Origin: Microcebus murinus
Lineage: Eukaryota; Chordata; Mammalia; Primates; Cheirogaleidae
Direction of reading: 5' to 3'
Assembly (NCBI RefSeq): GCF_040939455.1
Contig: NC_134106.1
Location: forward strand, 39,826,001 to 39,890,000
DNA: 64,000 nt
Numbering within the stretch: the first letter of the stretch is position 1; each line of letters starts with the position of its first letter. Below, piece by piece: positions 38,222-49,144 of this stretch. The position numbers and the translations under genes were made by a program. The notes beneath the pieces were generated by a model. The model worked only from the letters and a program-made list of their open reading frames with translations, was not told the origin of the DNA and did no database searches.

Positions 38222-38341
38222 AAGACTATTTTGTTGGCCGCGACCCCACTGGGCAGAGCAACCCGAGCCTGGCAAAGCAGAGGGCACCACCAGGCTGCCA
38301 TGGACCGAAACAAAACAAAACACAACCCAAAACTGTTTTGT
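38222..38341 (+). mobile_element. Short retroinsert with A-rich tail and worn target duplication
   Basis: Similar 13-bp words aagactattttgt (38222-38234) and aaaactgttttgt (38329-38341) flank a GC-rich body of about 70 nt and a tail of CAAAA repeats (38307-38325). The GC-rich body contrasts with its AT-rich surroundings. The parent is unknown. Confidence 0.5.
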
Positions 38342-38579
38342 GTGCTTAAAATAGGAGGTGATCAAAGTGGAATTTCATGAATTGCATGGTTTGTTGCCAC
38401 ACAAATGCTTTAAGAGAAGGAGAAGAACCAGAAGGAATCTCACAGGGAATAAATACACTTGAGAGATGAACTACATTAACCACGTAGTGAGTTCAAAAAT
38501 TATTAAAGTCTAGTTGCTCAATTAAGATGAAAACAGGCATCTGTGGAAAGTAAAGGCTAATTATAGTGTGAGGTGTAAG

Positions 38580-38770
38580 AGTGTAGGACTGGTTTTTGGC
38601 GGAGATCCTCGCAGGCAGGTAAGGTCCCTGGACGCCAGACGGCGGCGCGGGTGTTGGCTGGGGAGGCTTCTGAGGTGAGCCCAAAGGCTGACAGACTGTG
38701 GCCCTGCCACCTGCCGCAGCTCCAGCTCTCAACTTTTGGAGAAGCAGCCCGAAAGAGTGCAGCCCTAAGG
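38580..38770. other. Isolated GC-rich patch
   Basis: About 190 bp with many CpG and GC-rich words (gacggcggcgcggg) in AT-rich surroundings. It includes a gtaag-like word at 38621. No promoter or exon can be assigned. Confidence 0.35.
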
Positions 38771-38799
38771 CGGCCTAAGCTCTCAAAGTGTCTGTCAGA

Positions 38800-39140
38800 A
38801 CGTTTATAGGTAAATCATGTGTTGCTGAACCATGGGAATATGTTCTGAGAAATGTGTCATTAGGCAGTTTTTGTCCTTGTGTGAATGTCACAGAGTGTAC
38901 TTACTCCAACCTATGCTATACAGTATAGCCTATTGCTCCTAAGCTACACACCTGTTTTCAGTAACAGCGTGTTACTGTATTGAGTCCTGTAGGCAACAGT
39001 AGCATAATGGTATTTGTATAAGTATTTAAACATCTCTAAACAAAGAAAAGGTACAGTAAAAATATGGTATTATAATCTTGTGGGACCGCCATCTTATACA
39101 CAGTATGTCGTCGATGCGTACGGTGTTACATGGTACTTAG
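38800..39140 (+). mobile_element. DNA transposon remnant, TcMar-Tigger type (Tigger3/GOLEM-like)
   Basis: Carries the recognisable phrases atcatgtgttgctgaaccatgg, split over two blocks, then agaaatgtgtcattaggcag, tatagcctattgctcctaag and gtattataatcttgtgggac. The family name is from memory; the match to a known mammalian repeat is firmer than the name. Confidence 0.55.
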
Positions 39141-39452
39141 CTGTATTTTGGAGTCCAGTGGTTGAGGTCAATAACTCATATTGGGTTTGATAAAGTATGA
39201 TGTACTATTCTTGAGGCGAAAGCGAGTACGTTCCAAGTTATTATCTCAGTAAAACATGTTACTCATGTAGCAAACTATATAAGTGTGTGGAATCATTTCA
39301 AAGCTAGGTAACCGAAACAATTCACAATTAAAATAGAAGAATAAACTTCAATTTAAAAATATTGTTGCTCAAATATGGTAAATATTTCATGTATAAAGTA
39401 ACCAGATAAAACCTACTAAACAAAAAAATTACATCTTGCAATTCATATTCCA

Positions 39453-39611
39453 TTTTTTTTTTTTTGAGACAGAGTCTCACTTTGTTGCCTGTGATAGAGT
39501 GCTGTGGCATCAGCCTAGCTCACAGCAACCTCACACTCCTGGGCTCAAGTGATCCTCCTGCCTCAGCTTCCCGAGTAGCTGGGACTACAGGCATGTGCCA
39601 CCATGCCTGGC

Positions 39612-39667
<56 letters not shown>

Positions 39668-39814
39668 TTGTCCAGCTAATTTATTTCTATTTTTTTAGTA
39701 GAGACGGGGTTTCGCTCTTGCTCAGGCTGGTCTTGAACTCCTGAGCTCAAAGGATCCACCCATCTCGGCCTCCCAGAGTGCTAGGATTACAGGCATAAGC
39801 CACCACACCCGGCC
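39453..39814 (-). mobile_element. Lemur-type Alu, antisense, with TA microsatellite in the linker
   Basis: A dimeric Alu from a 13-nt T head to ccaccacacccggcc. A run of about 25 TA units (39615-39664) has expanded at the arm linker, next to agttgtccagctaatttatt. The flanking words atattccat and acattccat are a worn target duplication. Confidence 0.93.
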
Positions 39815-41569
39815 CCACATTCCATTTTACTCTTTTAATTTAAAGATACAAATAAAAACTCTAAATGGTCACTTAGAGTGACAGAATTAAAGTAACCTAA
39901 GTTCTACTTTTTCATCTTTATAATGACTGTTTATTTTAAATCTATGGTTTAAATCAAGGAATATGTAGTGCCAAAAGGGATGAACACAAAAATTGTACCT
40001 GAAACAAGTTTGAACAATTCTGGGCCATTATGAATTCCTAAAATGAATAAGTGCATCTGAGTCCACATGTGTCAGGGGTCCAACTGTATAACTGAGAGTT
40101 CTTGCAATTAACTTCCATGTATAGATACAATGTTTATTGTATCTATACATATAAGATACAATGTTTATTAAGCACTAAGAAATTAAAATATGCCGATTTG
40201 AATCTTTTATATGCATTATTAAAACTCAACAGTAATTGCACCCATTGTTTAAAACATATGCCAATAAAAAAATTAGGGGGGCGGAGGGAGAGTTCTATTT
40301 TGGACGTTGTTTGGAATTGCCAGCACATGGTGATAATCAAAAGCAGACTGACTTTTACTTGTTTCATTATTATGTTTAAACTCTCAAGAGACAGTACATC
40401 CCATTATGGGCTGCACCCAGGGCTGACTGTCCCCCACCCCATCCTTGGCACACCACTAGATGGCAGATATTTCTGCAAGTTGGCAGTGACCCAGTGGTGA
40501 CAGGAAAAATGATATAAAGGAGAGACAATTGCTAGGGCCATATCTCTGAGTGCATGAGAGGAGATGAGACCCCACGCAGAAGCAGAGGGACTGACTTAGA
40601 TTAGAGCACAGTTTGCCCTCTGCAATAGGAGGCAAGGCAGAGTGTGCAGGTACAGATGAATGCAAGCCTATTATCCAAGGTGTTAATTAGTTCTTAGTTT
40701 CATTCTCAGAAACTGAGGACTAGATTCAGAGACTTTTCACCATCCCATAGACAGCAGGTCCTATTTCTCTAAGGACCCTTGAAAACTGACTTTACTTTTA
40801 TTTTCTCGAACCCCTCCATCACATCTTTCAATATGTGTTCTTTACTGGTATTAATGCTTGAATATCAGCTATACTGACCCAAACAAGGACATTCTTGTGA
40901 TTTTGGAACTGAGATTATCAATTCCCTCTAACAGGGAATAAATGGTTAAGCTCTGATTTGGGAAATCCATTTGTGAACACTCTAGAATTTAGTCTCTATT
41001 TCTGCTTTTCATCCCTGAGAGAGATGCCACCGATCTGTGAGTGGCTGGGTGGGGGTGGGAGATGACACCTCGTTGCAGTGCTTGTCCTTTTCTGCAGAGC
41101 TTTATTTTGATATTTTCACACTGCTCAGAGAGAATTCCACCCAAAGGTCCTCAAGTGCCATGAAAAGGACAAGGAAAGAGCATCTTTGAACAGTGGTATT
41201 GTTAAATGCCAAGAGCCTGCCTCTCCAGTGGATAATTTTGAGATATTCTGAAACACTTTTCAAAGGCTTTGCTAAGTACTCATTGTGGAAAAGGACAAAT
41301 CCTATATTAAACTCGCACTGGGATCAGAGATGGCCTTGGGTAAAATTGTGAACTCGATGATGTTTGTAGTCCTCTTTTTATTGCCTTTTCCTCCATCAGC
41401 GGACGCTCCAGCCCTTTCTCCCTGTACATCCTCGAGGCTTTTGGGGGGTCTTTCCTCCCCCTTTTTGCCTTATATGATTGAGTGCCAGGAAAAGATATAC
41501 ATCAGTAACTTAGATCTTGGTGTTCTTCCTCTTGGATTTTGCTTCTCCTGCAGGCTTTTTAAATGGAGC
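39815..41569. other. Intergenic sequence, nothing recognised
   Basis: Unique-looking sequence. The frames at 40102-40500 and 41285-41701 have no recognisable domain; the second runs into the L2 fragment that follows. Confidence 0.5.
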
Positions 41570-41920
41570 TGCTTATTCTTCCATACCCCACAGCCTTTTA
41601 ACTGCTTCTCAGCCTCCAGTGTGGCCGTCCTCCAGTTCACTCTCCATGCTGCAGTCAGTGGGGGACACTTTATCTGGCATTTGCCTACCAGCCAGCCTTA
41701 GCTTTTGCCGTAACTTGCCTTGTTCTCTATCCTCTGGCCAAATCGAACTGCTCTTACTTCCTCAAACCACCGTGTTCTCAGGCCCCAAGCTTTGGCTGAC
41801 GGTGCCCTCTGCATGGAACAATCTTCCTTACCGCCTTCCTTTGTCCCTTGCTCATTCCAAACATCTCAGTTTAGGGGACCAACTCCAGGAAACCTTCCCT
41901 AGCCCTCCTCATTCAGGTTA
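41570..41920 (+). repeat. L2 fragment, sense
   Basis: The plus-strand frame reads PSAWNNLPYRLP and then QLQETFPSPP, the worn C-terminal end of L2 ORF2, followed by L2 3' wording (caactccaggaaaccttccc). Confidence 0.6.
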
Positions 41921-42667
41921 GTGATCCTCATAAGTAATTTTTAGTACTAATCCCATTATAATGTAAATACTTAAATATTTTTCTTTTTCCTCACCCTGTT
42001 TGGGATTTCGATTGGGGTGGCTCTGCCCACAGTAATGTCCCATTTTCCGGGAGGAGGCCTGTGTGCGGGGTGGTGGTAGGTGATGGTAGTAGCAATGCCA
42101 GTGGTATGGGGCTAGTCCCCAGTGGGACCTTATGACCTATGTGTTGGTAAAAAACACGACATGAATGAATGATAGGATGAATTTAGATCAACACACAACT
42201 TCTCCCAGGATTGCATTTTAGTCCCTAATCTCCTCCCCCACACAAACAGGCTAGAAATTCCATTTTATACAGTTTAATAATAAATTTATATCAAAACTTT
42301 TAATGAATGCTTTTCATAGTTGAGGTGCTATGCTTGGAACCCAAGGGGCACATAAGGATGAATAATACACAGTCTTAGTCCTTAAGAAAGTTAAAAATCT
42401 ATCACACTTAAGGTTAGAAATACCCTTTTTAAAAATAAACACACACATATGTCTTTACGAGGTTGAAAAGGTTAAAATGTTTTTTAAAATTTTGACTTAA
42501 TCTTGTTTTTGAAAGCTGATGAATGTGGAGAGGAAACACCCTTAGCTTTTTAGCACCTACTATGTGCCAAGGACCATGTTTTATCATTTAATATCCAACA
42601 TCTGACCCCTTCTTATTGTGAAATGAAAGCATCTGTCTCTTACTAAAGATATCTTGGAACCATTGTG
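41921..42667. other. Intergenic sequence, nothing recognised
   Basis: No gene. A MIR/L2-like trace (agcacctactatgtgccaagg) lies at about 42553-42575. Confidence 0.5.
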
Positions 42668-43072
42668 TACCATGTTTCCCTGAAAATAAGACCCAACCCA
42701 TAAAATAAGCCCTAGCAGGATTTCTAAGCATTTGTACAATATAAGCCCTACCCAGAAAATAAGACCTAGTGATGGGTGTGGCTACACAGCATAACTGCAC
42801 AACCCATGCATTTCGTTGCAGAGCAGTAAAGAAGACGAGCAGCCCTTTTCATCTGCCCCATCATGACAGCTACTATCCCAGAGGTGACCTGAAAGGTGTG
42901 GGCAGCCCCACCAACAAGGTCAGCTCTTCCTGTCAGGTCCCGGCCATCCTGTGCATGCTGCAAGCTGAGGCTTTCAGGGGAAAATAACACATCCCCTGAA
43001 AATAAGCCTTAGGGTGTCTTCTTGAGGAAAAATAAATATAAGACCCTGTCTTATTTTCGGGGAAACACGGTA
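42668..43072. mobile_element. 405-bp TIR DNA transposon (MITE), flanked by TA
   Basis: The termini are inverted repeats: ccatgtttccctgaaaataag at 42670 and, reversed, ccgtgtttccccgaaaataag ending at 43070, 23 bp with two mismatches. TA lies immediately outside each end (42668-42669 and 43071-43072), as for Tc1/mariner elements. Several further ataagacc or ataagccc words occur inside both ends. The roughly 220-bp centre is unlike the ends and has no transposase frame. I cannot name the family with confidence. Confidence 0.8.
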
Positions 43073-43189
43073 GCTGCAGGAAGTTGAAGTTTTTCCCCTG
43101 TACTTGAAACAATATCAGGTACTTTATTTCTTGACTTATCCACATACAAATAAATAACCTCAAATGAAAAACATTTGAATAAAGAATTA

Positions 43190-43290
43190 CTCACTAGTTC
43201 AGTTGTAAACAGATACAAGACAACAGGTATTTATTAGGAACCTCTTACGTGGCCAGGACAATGCTAGGTACTACAACTTAGGGAACAAAT
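43190..43290 (-). repeat. L2/MIR-like fragment
   Basis: Contains aacaggtatttattaggaac and ggacaatgctaggtactac, in the style of an antisense L2 3' end. Weak. Confidence 0.4.
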
Positions 43291-43675
43291 GGAACTGTAC
43301 AAATCACAGTGCACTTATATTTATGGGACTGTGATGTTGCCCACTTCCCAAGCCAAAAGAAAACACAATGACAAGTAGGGGTGATGGAGTAGGAGGGGGG
43401 CCACAGTGTTTTTCTGTGGTGTTTGGATAGAGTGGTTATTGTTTAAAAGTTTTCTGTCTTGATCACCCTTTCTTGGTCTTTTGTCTAGGAAAAGCAGGCT
43501 TTTGCTGGAGCTTTCTTTTTTGTTTGTGAGCATTGATGTTTCTGGGTCGCCAGCACCCAGTATGGGATACCCGGAGGCAAAAAGAAAAGCAGGGAATTCA
43601 CTGCTGTGTCATTCTTGGGGTTGAGAGATCCATAAATGCTCTCTCATCTTCTCTCCACCTTTCAGAGTCCTCTTA

Positions 43676-43775
43676 TTTATATATATAAATATATATAATA
43701 CCCATATATATAATATCCATATATATATAATATCCATATATATATGTGTGTGTATATATATATATATATGATATC
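43676..43775. repeat. AT-rich imperfect microsatellite
   Basis: Alternating TA runs with repeated atatccatatatata units and a short GTGTGTG interruption. Confidence 0.9.
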
Positions 43776-45547
43776 CAGAATTTTAGCTGTTCTTAGGAAG
43801 AATAGGAAAAAGTGTGTTTACTCCATGTCGTCTCTGCATCTCCTAATATTTGAAGCACCTAAGACAATAATATAGACTATTTAAGATGCTGCCACTTAAA
43901 CTTTATAAAATGAGACAAATTAGAAAAGAAGAAAAGGACAGTTATTGTGGGAACAAAGCTGGTTGGTTTTCTCCAGGTCATAGCCTTAAGTTCAGATTAT
44001 TGTTCTTTCTCTCTGTCTTCTTCAAATTTAAATTAAGGTTGGAGAAATAACTGGAGACAATGAACATTATCCTTGCTAATATTTCATGTTCATGTATGAT
44101 TATACACATTATGATTAAAGAAATGAAAATGGAATCATTTGTTAGCTAGGAAATTAGCGAATCCTTATCAAGCCCCTATGAGAATGTTGAAAAAGTAGTG
44201 ATGAGGAAAATTGTGTTTGAAGTCACATACTTTCCATGTGTTAATTATAATCAGTAACTTTCATATGTACACAATGTTTACATCTTTTGAATGTTAAAAT
44301 ATTTTGAAATAGGCAGTGATGTATGTGCTTACTAACAGTGTCCCACTGTGTGACAAGGTCACCAGTTGGCCGTAGCATTGTGCTGTATGGTCACTTTAAC
44401 TGAAATCCTGTTGGGCTAGGGGGAAGGACTCATCACGGTAGAATAGAATCTGATGTTCGAATACAGTAGGTTAATTTTGGAGTTGTATTAGAAAATAGAA
44501 TATGTTACAAAAGTGCAGATTATAAAATACATCAGAACTGCCAACATTGTAACTGTTTCAAAGTTACAGGGTGAGGCAGAGATTATCTGACTTTTCATTT
44601 CCTGGAAGATGTATAAAAGACGAAACAGAGGCAGAGAAACACAATGCTGGTGGGTTTAGTGCATTGGTTGCAAAATGTTTGGAAACTAATTATGAATATT
44701 TGCTGCGTCAAGCCATATGCTCAAAGACTAACTTGTATTTTTCATTACCAATAAATATATTATTTAGAGTCTATTATTGAAGTACCCTGTATTTGACTAT
44801 AATGTTTAATAGGTAAAAGATGATAGGCTGTCTCTAAAATATTTTTTCTTTACATTTTTATCTAACAAAAGGACTTCATAAATACAGCCTTTTCTCACAC
44901 AATAAGCAAAGTGAAATTGTTTCTTTACTTTTGGAATAATATGAGTAAAACCTCCAGGTAAAAGTAATTAGAACATATAGAATGCAAGGAAATTAATCTG
45001 ATTATTAATATTTGCTTAATGTTACAAAAAATTGGTGTTGATTACCAATGATATATTAAATATATATTATAGTCCCTAAACAAAGCAGGAGAAAATGAAA
45101 ATCTGATGGTCTAAACTGTGATGGGCAGTTGGGGAAGAGCTTTGGAACAGGTGTAATTTAAAAGAAATAAATACTCAAAGAAGGACAAAGGCTCAGCATT
45201 CCTTTTTTATTTTCTATTTGCTAACATAAAAAAATAATCACTGTTAAATTGCCTCACTGAGGCTTTGGGGTCTTGAAATTTCAACTGTAGCATCAAAAGT
45301 GCACTGTGTATGTAACACATTTCCCCTCTGAGTTTGAATAACTGACAAAAGAAATGTGAGCATTACATGACTTTAACAGATTGCTTGTTTCATGATAATC
45401 CTTGGTCAAAGCTATCACATTTCAGTTCATAAATATTCCTTTACACACTTTTCAAATGCTCTTGTGGCTGATGAAGGTATTCAAGAGATTACAATGAGGG
45501 AAAACCAAGTCTCTTTTAGTCACAGTCCAATCAGAGAATGGGTCCTG
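43776..45547. other. Intergenic sequence, nothing recognised
   Basis: AT-rich unique-looking sequence. Only short open frames (up to 69 codons), none recognisable. Confidence 0.5.
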
Positions 45548-46045
45548 TGTTAGTTATCTCATGCTGTGTAACAAGTTACCCCAAAACTTAACTGCTTAAA
45601 ATTACAAATATTTATTATCTCACACAGTTTTTGAAGATCCGGAATCATGATGATGCAGTCAAACTGTCGATCAGGGCTGCAATCAACTGATAGTTAAACC
45701 GGGGAAGGATCTATTTCCAAGCTTACTCATGTGATTGCTTGCAGGTTTTTAATACTTGCTGACTATGGACTTGAATCTCAGTTCCTTGCCACATGGACCT
45801 CTGCTCAGGCTACCTGAGTATCCTCATGACATGATGGTTGGCTTCACCAAAAGTGAGTGACCTGAGGGAAAGAGAGAGCCCAAGAAAGAATCTACAGCTA
45901 TTTATAACCTAATCTCAGAAGTGATATGCCATCACTTCTGCTTTATTTTACTGGTAAACCAGACAAACCATGGTACAATATAGGAGGGGACAACACCACA
46001 TTGTGAATACGTGGGGACCAACTTGGAAGCTGTATGCCACAGTTC
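45548..46045 (-). mobile_element. LTR, MLT1-like (ERVL-MaLR), antisense
   Basis: Starts tgtgttagttatctcatgct, then aacaagttaccccaaaactt, ggggaaggatctatttccaa, acctaatctcagaagtgata, and ends aagctgtatgccaca. This matches a known mammalian LTR read backwards. The subfamily is not certain. Confidence 0.65.
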
Positions 46046-47134
46046 TATAGCAAATGTGCAACGTGGATTTACTTAGAACTTGTCTTAAGGCATACCTCCT
46101 CTAATGGTCACGGTCTATTATTGGGAAGAAATTACTAGTGACTATTCACACAGATTGCAGGAGTCAAATGAAGAGTTGCTGACACTTTTCTCCCAATGTT
46201 GTACAACCTTTCCATAACCTGAGTATACTAAGTGTAGTAAGCAATAACAATTCAACTCTTAGTTACACTTTTTATGGGCACCAAGGTCCAAATTTAATTT
46301 AAAAAATATGCAGATCTACAGTATAGCCCTGAGACTGTATTATATATAATAAGGTAAAATAAAACAGTATGCTGTCACAGCAAGTTAGGTGATTACAAAT
46401 CCTATGCATTTAGGAGTAAAGACTTAAAACCTGACTATGAAAAAGATGAGAAACAAGAGACCTTTACGCTTTCTTATTTCCCAGCTTGAATAATTTAATT
46501 GGATTTTATAATATCAATAGAAATCAATGACTTCTTTTAGCTTCTCTACTTTGGGTGAAAGATAAGTCACTTGGAATATTTCTGGTAGTAAATTGCCAGG
46601 TAGATAGATATAACCATTACAAATTACCATATAAACTTCTCAGATTTTTGTAAAAGAAATTTCTAATAGTTTTCAACTTAGGAAAGTTTTCTAAAGGGTG
46701 TCATATAAATCAGCTTCCTGAAACTCACAAACCATAAGGTACCAGACCCAGGCAAATCAAATACAGAGTGGTAGGGCATAAATAGCTCTACTGCACTTAG
46801 ATGCACACATAAATAAATAAATTCACAGCCATTTGTAAACCTAATAGGATTTTTAATCATCAAATAACTTAACCATCTGGTTAGGTCAAAGACCTACTGC
46901 AAGCTAGAAAGGCTGTTTAAAAGGCAGAGTTGTGGCAATAGATGACTTCTTCCCTTTTCTAACCTCCAGGTAATCTGTGCTTACATCTACCCTCAGCCTT
47001 AGCTAGGTGAGGTATGCCCAAGATGCCCTATCCTTCAGGGAAGGGACGGAATTATTGCAGGCAAAGAGATGGTGATTTCTGCCTGAAGAGGAAAAGGAGC
47101 CTGGCTGGTATTGGCATGCTGACTTGACTTTAGC
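46046..47134. other. Intergenic sequence, nothing recognised
   Basis: AT-rich unique-looking sequence upstream of GTF2A1L with no repeat that I can name. Confidence 0.5.
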
Positions 47135-47139
47135 AGTAG

Positions 47140-47245
47140 TTTTTCCATCTTGGCTGCGTATTAGAATCATTCTCTGGAAGGGGATTTAGGCACCAAACTG
47201 TTTTGAAGCTCCCCAGGTGATTTTAATGTGCATCCAAAGCTGAGA
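47140..47245. mobile_element. MER20-like (hAT-Charlie) MITE fragment
   Basis: Contains catcttggctgcgtattaga and gaagctccccaggtgatttt, with aatgtgcatcc following. Confidence 0.6.
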
Positions 47246-47254
47246 ATCCTTGTT

Positions 47255-47435
47255 TTAGGACAGCAGGTCTCATTTTAGCGCCCATCGGAATCACCTGGAG
47301 AGCATGTGAAAGTTACAAATGCTGGGACCCCTACTCCAGCTTCTGATTCTGGGGTGAGACCCAACATTTGCATGCTTAACAAGTTCCCAGATGACACTGA
47401 TGCTGCCGTGCCACTCTTGGAGAACCAGTCTTAGA
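47255..47435 (+). mobile_element. MER5A-like (hAT-Charlie) MITE
   Basis: Near complete: gcaggtctcattttagcgcc, cggaatcacctggagagc, tctgattctggggtgagacc, caagttcccagatgacactg, then cttggagaaccag. Confidence 0.75.
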
Positions 47436-47689
47436 AGAGTCTCGCTCTTGTTGTATTTTTAGATAACAAAAAATGTAGCTCAGCTGTAAGTAAGGGGAGG
47501 AATGAAAATTGGTAAAGGGAGAAGACAGATACCTCTAGTCTACCTTCTTTCGTCTCCTCACCCCCTTCAGAGCTTAAGTGGGACTGGGAGCTACCACAGC
47601 ATCGCCCCTCCCCTGCCTTCTCAGTCTTTATTTCACAGACTGAGGAAGTACAGGCCGGTCAAGGGACATGGGACCGGCCCAAAGCGGGT

Positions 47690-47940
47690 CTCTGTGCTCA
47701 CGCAGGCCACCCCCTTCTCCGCCCTGGCACAGAGTCTTCCGTTAATCCCGCTCCATTCAGTAATCGTCCTCACCTGCCCTGACACGCCTCTGGCGCCCTC
47801 CGTGGCGGCGCGTGCAACGTGCATCGCCGTTCAAAACGCGCCCCACGCGTCCCCGCAGCGAGCGCCCCGCGAGCCGTGCGGGCGGAGGCCGGCGCTGGGA
47901 GCTGCTGTCATGGCCTGCGTGAACCCGGTGGTAAGGAGGA
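47690..47940 (+). promoter_or_regulatory. GTF2A1L: CpG-rich promoter region of GTF2A1L
   Basis: CpG density rises sharply from about 47690 and peaks at 47790-47905 (ctccgtggcggcgcgtgc, cgcgccccacgcgtccccgc, gcgagccgtgcgggcggagg). The ATG lies at its downstream edge. No clear TATA box is seen. The transcription start is not determined. GTF2A1L is testis/germ-cell expressed in mammals, so methylation of this small CpG patch is a plausible control point (inference). Confidence 0.65.
47910..47930 (+). CDS. GTF2A1L: GTF2A1L coding exon 1 (MACVNPV)
   Basis: Seven codons from ATG at 47910, followed by donor gtaagg at 47931. The context is gtcATGG, with G at -3 and G at +4. Human GTF2A1L, as I recall it, begins with a nearly identical heptapeptide. 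The exon ends in phase 0 and joins 50580 (PKLYRSV). The same frame is open upstream to 47502, but the translated upstream sequence is not protein-like and I treat it as 5' UTR and promoter. Confidence 0.9.
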
Positions 47941-48100
47941 CCGCAGGCTTTCCGTGGTGGGGGCGCTCTGGGACTCCACTTCGTGGCAGCGGAACCCTGG
48001 ACACCCCTTGGTTCCCCCTGAGGCTTAAGGGACTTTCATAAAAACTGGGGCTCTTTCTCGCCTTTGTGTAGGAGAAAACCGAAAGGGGCCAGTAGTTCAG

Positions 48101-48129
48101 CCGGAAGTTGGGCCTGGCCCCACCGGAAG
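48101..48129 (+). promoter_or_regulatory. Paired ETS-like motifs
   Basis: Two CCGGAAG words, at 48101-48107 and 48123-48129, on the same strand 22 bp apart, about 170-200 bp downstream of the first exon. This is the ETS family core. Binding is not shown. Confidence 0.35.
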
Positions 48130-48820
48130 AAGAGGCGTCCTTTCTCCTCTACCTTGGGGTGTTTAGAGGCAGAGCCCACCCTTGGCACTGATAGTTTCCT
48201 GTGTGTTTAGAAAATTCTCGAGTTCACTTGTATTATTTAGTATGGGAATTGGTGATTGTAAGCTTTTTTTACTAACCTGAAATAACAAGTAACATATTTC
48301 ATGTTGCCACACCACATATTTTTAGTGTCTTCTCCTACCCTTCCATTTCTTCATCCTTTAGCATCTTAATGCTTAAGTGTACAACCCACATACATTATCC
48401 TCATACTCCGAATGGGTTCCCGAACCTCACAGTGAGAATTTACAGGCTACATTGCACTTATGATCCCATCAATCTTAAAACTCGAATTAAAGAAAAATAA
48501 TCAAGGATTTTTCTTATTATCAATTCATCTCAACAGACTTCACGTTTTGTGAAAGGCAGTGTGTTTGTCCAGATCTGTGTAATTTTATGGGTTCCATATG
48601 CAGCATAAAAAGGTCAATTTTTAGAGGCATACTACTGAAATGTATATCCATTTTATGATAATGTGTTAAGATATGTAAAATATGTATACTGTATTTGAAT
48701 TTACATTTACCAGGTATACTGATTTACCTGATTGTAAATTCCAAGAAGGGGGTATATTTTCTCTTAAATGAGTTAAGATGAATTTCTGGACTATATATAG
48801 TTTTAATAAAGATACTAGAG

Positions 48821-49144
48821 GGCCGGGTGCTCACGCCTGTAATCCTAGCACTCTCGGAGGCAAGGCGGGTAGATTGATCAAGGTCCAGAGTTTGAAACTA
48901 GTCTGAGCAAGAGTGACACCCGTCTCTATTAAAAATTAATTGGCCAACTAAAAATACATAGAAAAAAAAAATTAGCCAGGCATGGTGGTGCATGCCTATA
49001 GTCCTAGCTACTCAGGAGGCTGAGGCAGGAGGATCGCTTGAGCCCAGGAGTTTGAGGTTGCTGTGAGCTAGGCTGACACCATGGCACTCTAGCCCAGGCA
49101 ACAAAGCCAGACTGTCTCAAAAATAAATAAATAAATAAATAAAA
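48821..49144 (+). mobile_element. Lemur-type Alu, sense
   Basis: Starts ggccgggtgctcacgcctg (a small deletion in the left arm), has aattaattggccaactaaaa in the linker, and ends in an AAAT-repeat tail. Only short matching flanks (ctagag/atagag) are seen. Confidence 0.9.

Noticed and set aside
41285..41921. Plus-strand frames of 138 and 134 codons
   Set aside because: The second is an L2 ORF2 remnant. The first runs into the same element and has no independent support.
43676..43775. Possible CRISPR-like repeat-spacer pattern in spaced atatccatatatata units
   Set aside because: It is an imperfect AT microsatellite in primate DNA, with no unique spacers.
47502..47909. Upstream in-frame extension of GTF2A1L exon 1 (179-codon frame)
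   Set aside because: The expected MAC-start peptide begins at 47910. The upstream part is CpG-rich promoter sequence with no family match.
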